Of a stretch of 64,000 nt of DNA, positions 37,480 to 46,600 are shown in pieces (position 1 is the first letter of the stretch; every line of letters begins with the position of its first letter). A program made the translations under genes and the position numbers. Where the stretch lies: the NCBI RefSeq assembly GCF_020511155.1, contig NZ_CP041216.1, positions 1,612,001 through 1,676,000 of the forward strand, in the 5' to 3' direction. The stretch is from Shewanella glacialimarina (GTDB lineage Bacteria > Pseudomonadota > Gammaproteobacteria > Enterobacterales > Shewanellaceae). The notes beneath the pieces are model-generated. The model was not told where the DNA came from and did not search any database. It saw nothing but the letters and a program-made list of their open reading frames with translations.

Positions 37480-38130
37480 GTGTCTTGTTCAACCGCACTT
37501 GAAAATTTTATAAATAAGTATCTGCTCGCATATCAAGATGCACTGTCGGAATTACCGCGATATTACCCTATGGGTGAAGACTCTGCTTGTATTCAAGGTC
37601 AGTTCGAGCAAAACAGTGATCATGCAGTATATTTTAAACCTTTTAAACGTAAAACATCAGCAGACTTTAGTAATGTTGAGCATGCGTTAGAACTATCACT
37701 GCATGATGATATTAATCAATATTATGGTCAATTCTATAGCGCACCATTAATGTTTACCTCTTCCTGGGGCGAAGGGGAGTTACTGCAGACGTGGAATCAA
37801 CAAGATTTTGAATATCTGCAGCAAAACATGATTGGCCATTTAATGATGAAAAAAAAGCTTAAACAAGAGCCAACCTGGTTTATTGGGGTGTTAGGCGATG
37901 GCGATCAAATGCTAACGGTTGATAATGAATCCGGTGGTGTTTGGATTGAAATACCTGGTGATAGGCCTAAACAAAGGTTAGCTGATTCATTGAGTGCTTT
38001 TATTGATCAACTTTCGCCAAGAATTACTCCGCCAATTAAACCCGATACCACGGAAGATACCGAGTGGCAGCATCCGGGTATTTGGCAACGTATTAAATTG
38101 ATGTGGCAATATCTGTTACGTAAAAAATAA
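37480..38130 (+). CDS. syd: SecY-interacting protein Syd
   Basis: 216 residues from a GTG at 37480. The Syd family sequence begins here (SCSTALENFINKYL), while upstream in-frame codons to 37411 overlap the divergent queF start and look unrelated. Family features: ELPRYYPMGEDSACIQG, YYGQFYSAPLMF, LLQTWNQQDFEYLQQNMIGHLMMKKKLKQ, PTWFIGVL. Syd is a peripheral membrane protein that binds SecY and is thought to check proper SecY-SecE assembly. Confidence 0.93.
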   Translation: MSCSTALENFINKYLLAYQDALSELPRYYPMGEDSACIQGQFEQNSDHAVYFKPFKRKTSADFSNVEHALELSLHDDINQYYGQFYSAPLMFTSSWGEGELLQTWNQQDFEYLQQNMIGHLMMKKKLKQEPTWFIGVLGDGDQMLTVDNESGGVWIEIPGDRPKQRLADSLSAFIDQLSPRITPPIKPDTTEDTEWQHPGIWQRIKLMWQYLLRKK

Positions 38131-38135
38131 ACAAT

Positions 38136-38909
38136 TTATTGATGATCCCATGACAGGTTTGAGATGATGCGGCAGTTTTCACAGCGGAAGTGAAACATAT
38201 CTAATAACGGCTCATCTAGTTTCCAATCAGCACTGTTACACTTAGGGCAAGTTCGGTTTTGCTCTGCGAGTAAGCTTTCACCACCGACTCGATACAAATA
38301 GTAGTAGGTTGGAATTTGGGTCAGGTATTCTATTCTGCCGCATAAATCACGGCCTCGCCTGAACAGGTCGCTAGTGACTGTGCTTATTTCTTCAAGTGCA
38401 GCAAATTCTGCTTTGGTTGCGGCAGCCATTTGTAACTCATCACATGCTTGCCATTCGCTTTGCCATTTTATGATGCGCTTATGATCACCATTAAAGGTAG
38501 CGGGGATCTGATAAAGCGGAATTGGCAGTAAGTTATCTCCGCTTCTTAATGGTGAACACATATGTACATAACTGGTGTAAAGCAGCTGCCAACTAGCCGG
38601 TTCAGTGTTACTGACCTCTGAATTAATGTCCTGACCAATAAACTTTTCCCTTGGTGCAAGCAATTTAGCTTCAGTTAATCCATTTATCGCTGATTTGACC
38701 CAGGGGCTGTTATGGCGTTTTGCTAAGCTGGTTTTTTCTGGCAGCATCAAACGCGCTTTAAATTCACCATCGTTAAACGCCACTGCAAATTCTCTGCCCA
38801 GTATTTGGCCGTTGGCACGTAGTGCTTCTAAATAATGATTAATGGCTTTTTCTGCACTGGAGATAGTGGTATCTGCAAAAGGTTCAAAGCGTAATTCAAT
38901 AACAAACAT
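38136..38909 (-). CDS. DUF2310 zinc-ribbon protein
   Basis: 257 residues matching the DUF2310 family (Zn-ribbon-containing, possibly nucleic-acid-binding). A C-terminal zinc ribbon is visible as CPKCNSADWKL and, 20 residues on, FHFRCENCRIISNL. The N-terminal part is unassigned. The function is not known. It overlaps the upstream 120-residue gene by one base, so the two are co-translated and presumably work together. Confidence 0.8.
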   Translation of the reverse strand: MFVIELRFEPFADTTISSAEKAINHYLEALRANGQILGREFAVAFNDGEFKARLMLPEKTSLAKRHNSPWVKSAINGLTEAKLLAPREKFIGQDINSEVSNTEPASWQLLYTSYVHMCSPLRSGDNLLPIPLYQIPATFNGDHKRIIKWQSEWQACDELQMAAATKAEFAALEEISTVTSDLFRRGRDLCGRIEYLTQIPTYYYLYRVGGESLLAEQNRTCPKCNSADWKLDEPLLDMFHFRCENCRIISNLSWDHQ

Positions 38910-39271
38910 TATGGTGCCTTTTGTGCTAAAGGTTGTTCAGCCTTTTGTTCCGCTTGCTGGTCGAGTTGTTGCTCAAGTTGTGTGATACGCGACATTAGTT
39001 GATTAATTTGTTGCTGCATCTTGTGTTGCTGTTCTGCCACTTCGGTCAAGCTGATGTTGTTTTGCAGTTTATTTTCTGATTCTTCCGTCGGCACAAAATC
39101 AGCAATACCTTGCCATTCAGATTTAGGTATTGCTTTAAATTGCTGAAGCCCTTGAACAATTAATGGCATAGGTACTTTGCCCACTCGGCCTTTAATTAAG
39201 GCAACGCTGGGAGTATGTCCATTGATGGCGATGGCTTTAGCAGCCGCGATAACGTGTTCAATTGGACTCAT
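38909..39271 (-). CDS. Unknown protein with HTH-like N-terminus and coiled-coil tail
   Basis: 120 residues, not recognised with confidence. Residues 1-45 (IEHVIAAAKAIAINGHTPSVALIKGR...MPLIVQGLQQF) resemble winged-HTH domains of the KfrA N-terminal type, where a helical region reads genome sites. Residues 75-115 are a Gln/Glu-rich coiled coil with heptad leucines and methionines (MQQQINQLMSRITQLEQQLD). It could be a small DNA-binding or nucleoid-type partner of the DUF2310 zinc-ribbon protein encoded in the same transcript. Confidence 0.6.
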   Translation of the reverse strand: MSPIEHVIAAAKAIAINGHTPSVALIKGRVGKVPMPLIVQGLQQFKAIPKSEWQGIADFVPTEESENKLQNNISLTEVAEQQHKMQQQINQLMSRITQLEQQLDQQAEQKAEQPLAQKAP

Positions 39272-39450
39272 AAGTGGTGAAAATCCTTGTTTTTTAGTAG
39301 TGAGAAATACTACTTTATTATTATTACACTATTAATTTATATAAAATCAATAGCATACGTTTTGGCATGAAAATAGCATTAAGGAATGTTAATTGAACTG
39401 TAAGTGTTAACTTATTCAATAGCTATTTATTCTAACAAAAAGGAAATAAC

Positions 39451-39825
39451 ATGAAATCAAAATTAATGGGCGCAGCGCTAATTACCGCAATATCTTTAGG
39501 CTTAAGTGGCTGTGTATTAAATGTGGGTGATCATGAGTCTGGAAAAAGTCACGACTATTGGGAAGTACAACAAGAAAAAAACCGCGATAGTCTAACAAAA
39601 CTGTCGTTAGGAATGACCTTAGATCAAGTGCAAGTGATTATGGGCACCTCAGACTTTAGTGAGGCATTTGTGAACCAGGCAGATAAAGAACAGGTTAAAG
39701 TATTATTTTATCGTACCCAGTGGGCGAAAGGCGATGGTAAAACAACCAAAGATGAATGCACACCTATTGTATTTAAAAATAGCGAGTTAGTAGGCTGGGG
39801 CGATACAGCCTACAAACAAATTTAA
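39451..39825 (+). CDS. DUF3192 small lipoprotein
   Basis: 124 residues with a lipoprotein signal (ALITAISLGLSGC-V). The mature part fits DUF3192: NRDSLTKLSLGMTLDQVQVIMGTSDFSEAF, LFYRTQW and a final VFKNSELVGWGDTAY. The LGMT..QV..IMG pattern is that of the SmpA/OmlA-like (BamE) fold, a small envelope domain. AAAGGAAA precedes the ATG. Function unknown; a Shewanella and Vibrio type envelope lipoprotein. Confidence 0.85.
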   Translation: MKSKLMGAALITAISLGLSGCVLNVGDHESGKSHDYWEVQQEKNRDSLTKLSLGMTLDQVQVIMGTSDFSEAFVNQADKEQVKVLFYRTQWAKGDGKTTKDECTPIVFKNSELVGWGDTAYKQI

Positions 39826-39851
39826 GTTTCATCTAGCCTAACCGCTAATGT

Positions 39852-40094
39852 CTAGCTAGTACGAGTCGATCTTAGCATAACGTCCAATTGGTCTATCACC
39901 TCTGACCATTGGGCGTCTTGATTTAGTGCTTCTTTGAAGAAGGTTTTTTGGGCCAAATTCCAAAATGGTGCATCAATCAATAATGTGTGGTCATCTATTT
40001 GATGACTAGCAATAAATGCCGCCACTTCATTTTCCCCATAAGCTAAGCCTAGTTGCATAAATAAATGATTCAAATCTGTTTTAGTGGTATCCAT
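39852..40094 (-). CDS. DUF2789 protein
   Basis: 80 residues from MDTTKTDLNHLFMQLGL; the start at 40094 has AGGAG about 6 bp upstream, whereas a 19-codon longer reading lacks family similarity. The fold is helical with LIDAPFWNLAQKTFFKEAL. Matches small DUF2789 proteins of marine gammaproteobacteria. No function known. Confidence 0.8.
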   Translation of the reverse strand: MDTTKTDLNHLFMQLGLAYGENEVAAFIASHQIDDHTLLIDAPFWNLAQKTFFKEALNQDAQWSEVIDQLDVMLRSTRTS

Positions 40095-40248
40095 TTTAGC
40101 TCCTCTGGTTTTAACCAGTATTACTGCCGTAGCCGCTAATTGCAAACCCACTGTGGTTATAATTTATTATCCAGCTTTAATTGGTGATTGTTTCAAACTT
40201 GTTAACTTGCTAAGTTAATGTTGAACGTAAAATAGTCAAGGAACAATA

Positions 40249-40875
40249 ATGGATAACAAAACCTTGGAACAATTTAAAGCAGTGTATCTAACGGCTGAAG
40301 ACTTGCGTGTAGCAGCCTCTATTATTTATAACGCGTATCACGATGACCCATTCTTTTTAAAGGTATTTGGCAACCAAGATAATAGTATGTATGAACAAAA
40401 GTTACGTGCAGCTATTCGTGAAGAATTAAATGAGCTTTGGCAGCAAGAACAACCTTTAATTGGCTGGTTTGATGGTGAGCGACTCATTGGGGTGGCTTGT
40501 GTTATTACCCAGCAAATTCCGATTGGTCAATCACGCTACTGGCATTGGCGTTTGAAAATGGTGTTAGGCACTGGTTGGAAGTCTACTCAGGGATTAATGG
40601 AAAAAGAAACCTGTTTATTAACACACTTACCCTCTGATAAATGCGGAATATTGCAGTTTATTGCATTAGCACCTACTCAGCAGCGCAAAGGTAACGGTGC
40701 CAAGTTAATTCAAGCAGTATTGAGTTGGTGTGATGAACAACCCCAACTTGATGGCATTGGCGTATTTGTTAACAATCCAGTTCATAATAAGGTGTTTAGT
40801 CACCAGGGATTTAAAAGCATAGCCAGTGTAACGATTGGTGAGGTTGAAGGTGAAATCTTATTTTATGCAAAATGA
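40249..40875 (+). CDS. GNAT-family acetyltransferase
   Basis: 208 residues. The acetyl-CoA binding motif A is visible as LQFIALAPTQQRKGNGAKLIQAVL, with the preceding beta strand and a C-terminal KVFSHQGFKSIASV typical of GNAT folds. Substrate unknown. The next gene starts 10 bp downstream, so the two are likely co-transcribed. Confidence 0.87.
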   Translation: MDNKTLEQFKAVYLTAEDLRVAASIIYNAYHDDPFFLKVFGNQDNSMYEQKLRAAIREELNELWQQEQPLIGWFDGERLIGVACVITQQIPIGQSRYWHWRLKMVLGTGWKSTQGLMEKETCLLTHLPSDKCGILQFIALAPTQQRKGNGAKLIQAVLSWCDEQPQLDGIGVFVNNPVHNKVFSHQGFKSIASVTIGEVEGEILFYAK

Positions 40876-40885
40876 ATGGTAAGCG

Positions 40886-41209
40886 ATGATGAGTAAACAA
40901 TATAAAACGTTTAAAGAGTTTTACCCATTCTATTTATCTCAGCACCAAGACTTAGTATGTAGGCGACTGCATTACCTTGGCAGCACCATTATTATTGTTT
41001 GGCTAATCAATACTTTTATTAACCAGCAATGGTGGCAATTAGTTTGGTTGCCGGTGATTGGTTATGGTTTTGCTTGGATTGGACACTTTATGTTTGAGAA
41101 GAATCGTCCAGCTACTTTCACTTACCCTCTATATAGCTTACTTGGAGATTGGGTAATGTACGGGCAAATGTTAAAAAGAGTGTTATCAAAGTTGATTGCT
41201 AAGCTTTAA
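40886..41209 (+). CDS. Mpo1-like (DUF962) membrane protein
   Basis: 107 residues with two to three membrane helices. The conserved histidines of DUF962/Mpo1 are present: SQHQDLVCRRLHYLG near residue 18 and IGHFMFEKNRPATF near residue 64. The yeast homologue is an iron-dependent dioxygenase that alpha-oxidises 2-hydroxy fatty acids; a bacterial function is unproven. Follows the GNAT gene closely. Confidence 0.85.
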   Translation: MMSKQYKTFKEFYPFYLSQHQDLVCRRLHYLGSTIIIVWLINTFINQQWWQLVWLPVIGYGFAWIGHFMFEKNRPATFTYPLYSLLGDWVMYGQMLKRVLSKLIAKL

Positions 41210-41222
41210 GTGCCCAGTATTT

Positions 41223-41240
41223 TGTAAGCCTTATCCTACA
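41223..41240. promoter_or_regulatory. GacA/UvrY-type upstream activating site of the first CsrB gene
   Basis: TGTAAGCCTTATCCTACA fits the GacA/UvrY consensus TGTAAG-N6-CTTACA with one mismatch. A second overlapping inverted repeat CCTACA-GTTG-TGTAGG (41235-41250) adjoins it. It lies about 175 bp before the probable transcription start, matching the distance at the second gene. Confidence 0.72.
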
Positions 41241-41305
41241 GTTGTGTAGGTGTTATTAGGTTTTGCTGTAGTACAAAATCAATCATTAATATTTATTTAA
41301 ATATA

Positions 41306-41318
41306 TATCAATACCTTA
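41306..41318 (+). promoter_or_regulatory. Candidate IHF site in the first CsrB promoter
   Basis: TATCAATACCTTA matches WATCAANNNNTTR at every specified base, in an AT-rich stretch between the UvrY-type site and the core promoter. DNA bending by IHF would bring the distant activator to the polymerase. Confidence 0.5.
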
Positions 41319-41404
41319 CGATTTACCTTTGTTTTTTGTTGGGGATATCTTTTTAGTTGTGTTGGTGCGATGTGTTTTAATGCAGGCCGTTCGATATACA
41401 ATAG

Positions 41405-41808
41405 TTACATCAAGTGAATGAGGTCACTAGGTTTGCTCAGGAAGAGCAATAATATGACCTCACCATTTTGAATTTCAGGGATGAAACAAGGACACGCTCA
41501 AGGATTATGGGCATGAGCTCGGTAAATGGATAGCCGAAACAAGGATGAGTGGAAGCGTAAGCTAACACAAGGAATCAAGGATAGGATTGCAGGATGCACA
41601 GGGACGATTCAACGGATTTGAATTTTCAGCCATGGATGACTGAACAATGGATTGAACTCAACTTACATTAGTAAAGGAATGTTGAGATAAAAGGAACAGG
41701 GAGCCGCTAGGATAGCGAATCGCAAGGATGGAGCAGGGAGCACAAATTTAGCAGGATGGCTAACGACAGTGTTAAATGGGCACAACCTTTTTAGGTTGTG
41801 CCTTTTTA
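41405..41808 (+). ncRNA. csrB1: CsrB-family sRNA, copy 1 (CsrA-sequestering)
   Basis: About 400 nt without a gene but with about 23 GGA triplets, mostly as AAGGA, CAGGATG, AGGGA or ATGGAT at spacings of 10-20 nt, the hallmark of CsrB RNAs, where GGA in hairpin loops binds CsrA. It ends with a terminator (GGCACAACCT / AGGTTGTGCC, then TTTTT). A TATACA box at 41395-41400 with a poor -35 puts the start near 41406, as expected for an activator-dependent promoter. It shares blocks such as AAGGACACGCTCA and TGCAGGGAGCA-like segments (GAGCAGGGAGCA) with copy 2. It should titrate CsrA and so affect carbon storage, motility and biofilm. The name is descriptive. Confidence 0.9.
41779..41807 (+). terminator. 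Terminator of CsrB copy 1
   Basis: GGCACAACCT (41779-41788) and AGGTTGTGCC (41793-41802) form a perfect stem with a four-T loop, followed by TTTTT. Confidence 0.95.
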
Positions 41809-41853
41809 TTGGCTGTAAGTCATTTCCCTAAGCTATTGTTGATGGCTTAACTC

Positions 41854-41889
41854 TACAGTCTTTGTGAGATATATCTCACAAAGACTGTA
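41854..41889. promoter_or_regulatory. 36-bp perfect palindrome containing a GacA/UvrY-type site of the second CsrB gene
   Basis: The core TGTGAG-ATATAT-CTCACA (41863-41880) matches the UvrY/GacA box form TGTGAGAGATCTCTTACA known from enteric csrB. Perfect symmetry extends outwards through TACAGTCTT and AAGACTGTA. With weak pairing it continues to GGCTTA/TAAGCC. The centre lies about 180 bp before the probable start of copy 2. No T-run follows, so it is not a terminator. Confidence 0.75.
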
Positions 41890-42049
41890 AGCCTAATAGG
41901 TTATTAATAATAACAGACCACTTACATTTATAACCTTTTCAATTGATATTAAAGGTTTTTTTGTTTTATGTGTTTTGTAGTCTTGTTTGTTTTTTTGTTG
42001 CGGATATGTTTAAGCCTATTATGGTTTAAGGGTTTCCACTATTATTACT

Positions 42050-42461
42050 GCAGCTAAGGAAAGCGCGACATTGGAAATGTGATTAGGCAGGATGCTTATA
42101 CAATGGATGTGTTGTTATGGAAGACAACGAAGCTGTAATAAAGGATAAAAAACTCGTTTTATGGATAAGGCGAGATAAGTGTCTAGGATTGACACTTAAC
42201 ATAGTAAAACCCATCAGGATGATGTGGATAAATAAAATGAATTTCAAGGATGATTCAAGGACACGCTCAGGATGGAGCAGGCTCGGTCAAAGGATAATCG
42301 AGTAAGAAGGACAGTACGTAAGTACAAGGATTTTCAAGGATAGAACACGGATAGGTGCAGGAGCAGCATATACGCATGGATGGTGCAGGGAGCAACCAAA
42401 ATAGCGGGATAGCTTAACAAGAGATCAGAAGGCCGTGACTTTATGTCGCGGCCTTTCTTTC
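42050..42461 (+). ncRNA. csrB2: CsrB-family sRNA, copy 2 (CsrA-sequestering)
   Basis: About 410 nt with about 23 GGA motifs (AAGGAT, CAGGATG, TGGATA, CAGGGAG) and a closing terminator (AAGGCCGTGAC / GTCGCGGCCTT then TCTTTCT). A TATTAT box at 42040-42045 places the start near 42052. Its middle and 3' parts align with copy 1 (AAGGACACGCTCAGGATGGA, GGTGCAGGGAGCAACC), indicating tandem duplication followed by divergence. A 62-codon ORF at 42117-42305 inside it consists of repeated GGAT-coded residues and is not taken as a gene. Confidence 0.9.
42429..42461 (+). terminator. Terminator of CsrB copy 2
   Basis: AAGGCCGTGAC (42429-42439) pairs with GTCGCGGCCTT (42445-42455) with one U-G pair; the T-rich TCTTTCT follows. 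Confidence 0.92.
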
Positions 42462-42514
42462 TGTGCAGATTAAAGCCTGCTACTAATGTAATCGGCATAG
42501 CCCACTAAAGCTGT

Positions 42515-42790
42515 CTAGGTGTTGACCTGTGCTTTTAAGTGATTTGATACTTTAAAGCTCGGCTGATTAAAGCCTGCAATTTCTATCTTTTCACCTGTTT
42601 GGGGATTACGCCCATTTTTAGGTAGATAAAACCGTAATTCAAATGTCCCAAACTGCGGAATATACACCTTTTCCCCTTCACAGAGTGCCTGGTGAATTGT
42701 TGCGAGAATATGTTCCAATTGAGTTTTGCACTGTGTTTGTGGAATATCGAGTTGCTGTGACATTTTACAAATTAACTGTTTTTTATTCAT
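42515..42790 (-). CDS. HU/IHF-family DNA-binding protein
   Basis: 91 residues: MNKKQLICKMSQQLDIPQTQ..., then EGEKVYIPQFGTFELRFYLPKNGRNPQTGEKIEIAGF and a final helix. The DNA-intercalating arm GRNPQTGEKI is intact (Pro present), so it should bend DNA. It differs from standard HU/IHF in having LRFYLPKN where most have VRERAAR, so it is a divergent extra paralogue. Convergent with csrB copy 2. Confidence 0.85.
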   Translation of the reverse strand: MNKKQLICKMSQQLDIPQTQCKTQLEHILATIHQALCEGEKVYIPQFGTFELRFYLPKNGRNPQTGEKIEIAGFNQPSFKVSNHLKAQVNT

Positions 42791-43177
42791 AGAGAAAGCG
42801 TATTTAATTGAGTGATTGGCATCGTTAGAGCTTTATAGCAATTATATAGCTTGAGTCCCAATTAACTCTTGTTTATTTAACTTATGCGGTTAATTTTAAA
42901 ACGTTTTTTAACAAATTATTATCTTGCCTGTTATAATTGTTAACTAACAGCCTATTGAATAATAGACTGCATTATACTGCTTTAGGGCAGTGAGCTTGAT
43001 TGCTGTTTTGCAGTATATTGAAGCAAATAAGGCTGCACACTGAAGCATACAAGATTTAAATTTAATTAACCTTGTTGGTTTGTCTGTGTGTGTGTTAACA
43101 TTCGCGCGCTTTATTTTGAGTCGTCGTTGGTCGAGAACGGTGACGTCCTTTATTTTAATTATTAAGTGAGTATTAAC
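42791..43177. other. Intergenic region upstream of rplY
   Basis: About 390 bp of AT-rich sequence with no ORF or repeat found. It must hold the promoter of the HU-like gene (left) and of rplY (right, before about 43120); no site could be fixed with confidence. Confidence 0.3.
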
Positions 43178-43462
43178 ATGTCTTACACTATTAACGCCGA
43201 AATCCGCACTGAAGTCGGGAAAGGTTCGAGCCGCCGCCTACGTCACGCTGATATGGTACCTGCTGTAATTTATGGTCCTGGTAAAGAGCCTATTTCAATT
43301 AAGTTCTTACACAAAGACATCATCAACATTCAAGAAAACAAAGATTTCTATGATGGTTTAACTATCGCCGTTGACGGTAAAGAAATCAAAGTTGTTCCAA
43401 AAGCAATGCAACGTCATGCTTTTAGACACCTTATCGAACATGTTGACTTCATATTTGCTTAA
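43178..43462 (+). CDS. rplY: 50S ribosomal protein L25
   Basis: 94 residues, the short enteric-type L25 without a CTC extension. It starts [29 protein letters not shown] lies 7-8 bp before the ATG at 43178, and an in-frame ATT-type extension to 43166 is not needed. Binds 5S rRNA. Single gene with its own terminator. Confidence 0.96.
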   Translation: MSYTINAEIRTEVGKGSSRRLRHADMVPAVIYGPGKEPISIKFLHKDIINIQENKDFYDGLTIAVDGKEIKVVPKAMQRHAFRHLIEHVDFIFA

Positions 43463-43475
43463 TCGCATCTATGTG

Positions 43476-43502
43476 AAAAAAGCGCCTTAAGGCGCTTTTT
43501 TT
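43476..43502. terminator. Terminator of rplY (bidirectional)
   Basis: AAAAAGCGCC / GGCGCTTTTT with a TTAA loop, followed by further T. Also suitably placed, on the other strand, for the convergent tamB transcript. Confidence 0.93.
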
Positions 43503-43606
43503 GTGCTTGAAATTTACTTTTTACTCAGCAAGGCAAACTAGTCTTATACCAATATCACTCAAGGGACCAATATCACTTCAAGGCATATTGATGTAGAAAT
43601 AGTTTA

Positions 43607-46600
43607 CTAATCAAAATCGTAGTTATAATAAATATCTAATGATTGGCTAATCGTCCCAGATACTGTTTCAAGGTAAAGCTGTGATAATAGGTAATATCTT
43701 ACTGTCATTTCATAGCCTGGGTTAAATACGCCAATACCATATTTAATCATTAAATCTTCACCAATGAATCCACTGATAGCCATTCTGCCATCATCATTTG
43801 CATCTAATTGTACATTAGAAAAACCAAACTTTTCTATAACGCCTCTGGCTGTTGATCCAATGTTGTTGATAGCACCACCATCCACTTGTGAGCCTAGGCT
43901 TAACGCTGCCCCCATCATTAATGAGTTACTTTGTTGATCATTAGTACTGCTAAATCCTTTGCCCGTTAAGATGTAAGAAAGAACCTCTGCTTGCTCTTTT
44001 GCTGGATTGGAGAAGACTGTAACCGTTGGACGCATAGGCGTGCCAGTTACTCGCACTCCTGCGGTTAAGTCCTCTTCTTTGATTTCTTTAATCGCTTCAA
44101 TATTTAAGTTGGGAACCTCAATTGGCCCAACAAACTGCACTTCACCGGCATTAATTTTAAGGGTTTGGCCCATAAATTTGTAGTTACCATTGGTGACTCT
44201 AATATCACCAAATAATAATGGTGGCTTAAATGCCTGTTGCTGAAGTCTGAGACTACCGGCTAATTTTCCGGTTAATCCCATACCATCAATGGATAATTCA
44301 TTACCAACATTGATATTGATGTCGGCCAAAATGGCATAGGGGCTAGTTTTCACCTCTAATTCAGATATTGAGTCATTAAATATCACATCATTTGATACGG
44401 CGACTCCGCCCTCGGAAAGCTGCATTATTTTAATTTGACCAGAAGGAATATCTAATGCGCCTTTAACTGAAACTTGCTGCATATCAAATTGAATATTAAG
44501 GTTTGGCGATACATTTAAAATAGCGATGGGCGGCTGAATAACCGCAAGATTATCCCCTTTAAAGCTTATGTCTCCGGACACTTGTCCATTAGGCCAATAG
44601 AGCGAACCATTAACTAAGGCTTGTCCATCACCAATATGAAGTTGACCATCCAATGTTGCCTGTTGACCATTAAGTTGCAAGCCAAGGTATATTTTTTCCA
44701 GCAAGGTTGGGTTAGATGAAAGCGCAAAAGCGCCTTCTGCTAGTTTTATGTTGCCTGTCAATTCAGGGGTGTCTAAACTGCCAGCTAATGCAATTCGGCT
44801 AGATAAGTCACCTTGAAGTGTTTGAATTCTTGGGAAAAACTCTCCAAAGGGTTCAAGGTTGAGTGAATTTATGTGAATAAATCCATCTAAACTTTTATCT
44901 GGGGTCACATTGACATTGATTTCAGCTTGTAAGCTGGCGATGCCCTCTGAATCAGCACTGATTGTGGTACGTAATTGCTTCTCATCTAAATTAGCTGTGA
45001 GCAATAGCTGTTGATAATCAATGCTGACGATGTTGTTAGTATTACGAATTAACTTAATATTACCCGGTAAAAGGGTGAAATTGATCGATGCTGTCGGCTT
45101 ATGTTTAGGTTGCCAATTAATTTGACTGGTTAATGCAGCATTACCGTTCCAATCAATATTTTTTGACATTATTGGAGCAAAAAGTTGACCTGGATTACCA
45201 CTGAAGTTTATCTCAGCCTGGCCTGTAGGCCCGAGGGTGACATTGTTGGTGAGGCAAAATTTATTACTGGGATGGCTGATACAAAAAGCCCCTATGTTGC
45301 CTCTATTTTTTAGTTGATCCCATGCTAATGAAAGAGGCGCATCTAATTGCCAGCTCCCCAGTATATTGTCAATATTCAACTGGTTAAGTTGGGCGCTAAT
45401 CGTTTCTTTTTTAAGATCAGTTTGGCTGATTAATTCACTTTTAATGCTGGTATCACCGCTGGTGTTCATTGAACTTGTTTGTTGGCTTTCATCGCCCTTG
45501 CTGTCGAGTTGTAAACTAGTGAGTTTATAACCCTTATAATAAATATTCTGACTGCTTAGTGATAACGAATACTGATGCTTGTCAAATGGCAGATAATGCG
45601 CTTTTAAGCTCAGATTATCTAATTTTGCTCCCAGATAGCTTGTGCTTTGCATTTCGGCGCTGAGATCGACATTAGGATGACTATTTTCACCAGTGACATT
45701 CACTTTGGCATGCAAATTACCTCTAGCACCCGCTAGCCATTGGCTTAGATCGGGGACGTTCAGCTCTAGGTTGATATCCCACATTTCATCAACTCGACCA
45801 TTAACAAATAAGTCAGCACCTAAAGCTGTAGCATGCAGGTTGTTAGCATTAACGGTAAAGTCTTGATCAACGATAACTTGTCCTTCGAGCGTCAAAGGGT
45901 AGCCATTCATGCGTCCTTGTAAGCTAGCGTCATCGATACCTATGTTCCATTTATTATTAGCAATGTTGCCATGGGTGGTGAACTGACCGCTAATTTTACT
46001 GCGCATTGGCAAATGTTGATTTAACCATTGGATATGCTGTAGCCGAAGATCTTGCATGTTGACATTAACTTGCCACGAGATGTTGTCCGCTAAGTTTATA
46101 TCGCCAGCAATATTAAATTTACCTGCCTCGGAAACAATATCAAGGTTATTGAATGTTAGGGTTTGTTGCTGGTAAGCGAATGTGGAATCTAAGCTCAGTT
46201 CTGGTTGGTAAGGGCTGTTAAAGCTCCCTGATAATTGTCCTTTAATGGTGTCGATTGACCCTTTAGCATTCAGGGTTTTGATATCAGCAGTGTATAACTC
46301 ATTTTCTAACGGCCAGATGAGTTTGCTGTTGGTTAATTCCACATTAAATGGCACTGAAGGGCGAGTTAAATCAATCACACCTTGTAAATTGATTTGAGTA
46401 TTGCCAGCGACTTTTAACTCAATGCCTAAGTTACTTAGGTCATCTGTCATTTCAAGGTTTAGCGTTTGATCATGTAAATGCGGTATTTCAGTAATATTAC
46501 TTATTTGAGCTTTGACTTTGATATCCATCGGATAATGGTCAACTAAATGAATATCACCGATTAAATCAATATTGCCATAGGTATGATTGACAAGCAGCTG

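Noticed and set aside
42117-42305. 62-codon ORF
   Set aside because: Lies inside the second CsrB-type RNA; its codons reflect the GGAT repeats.
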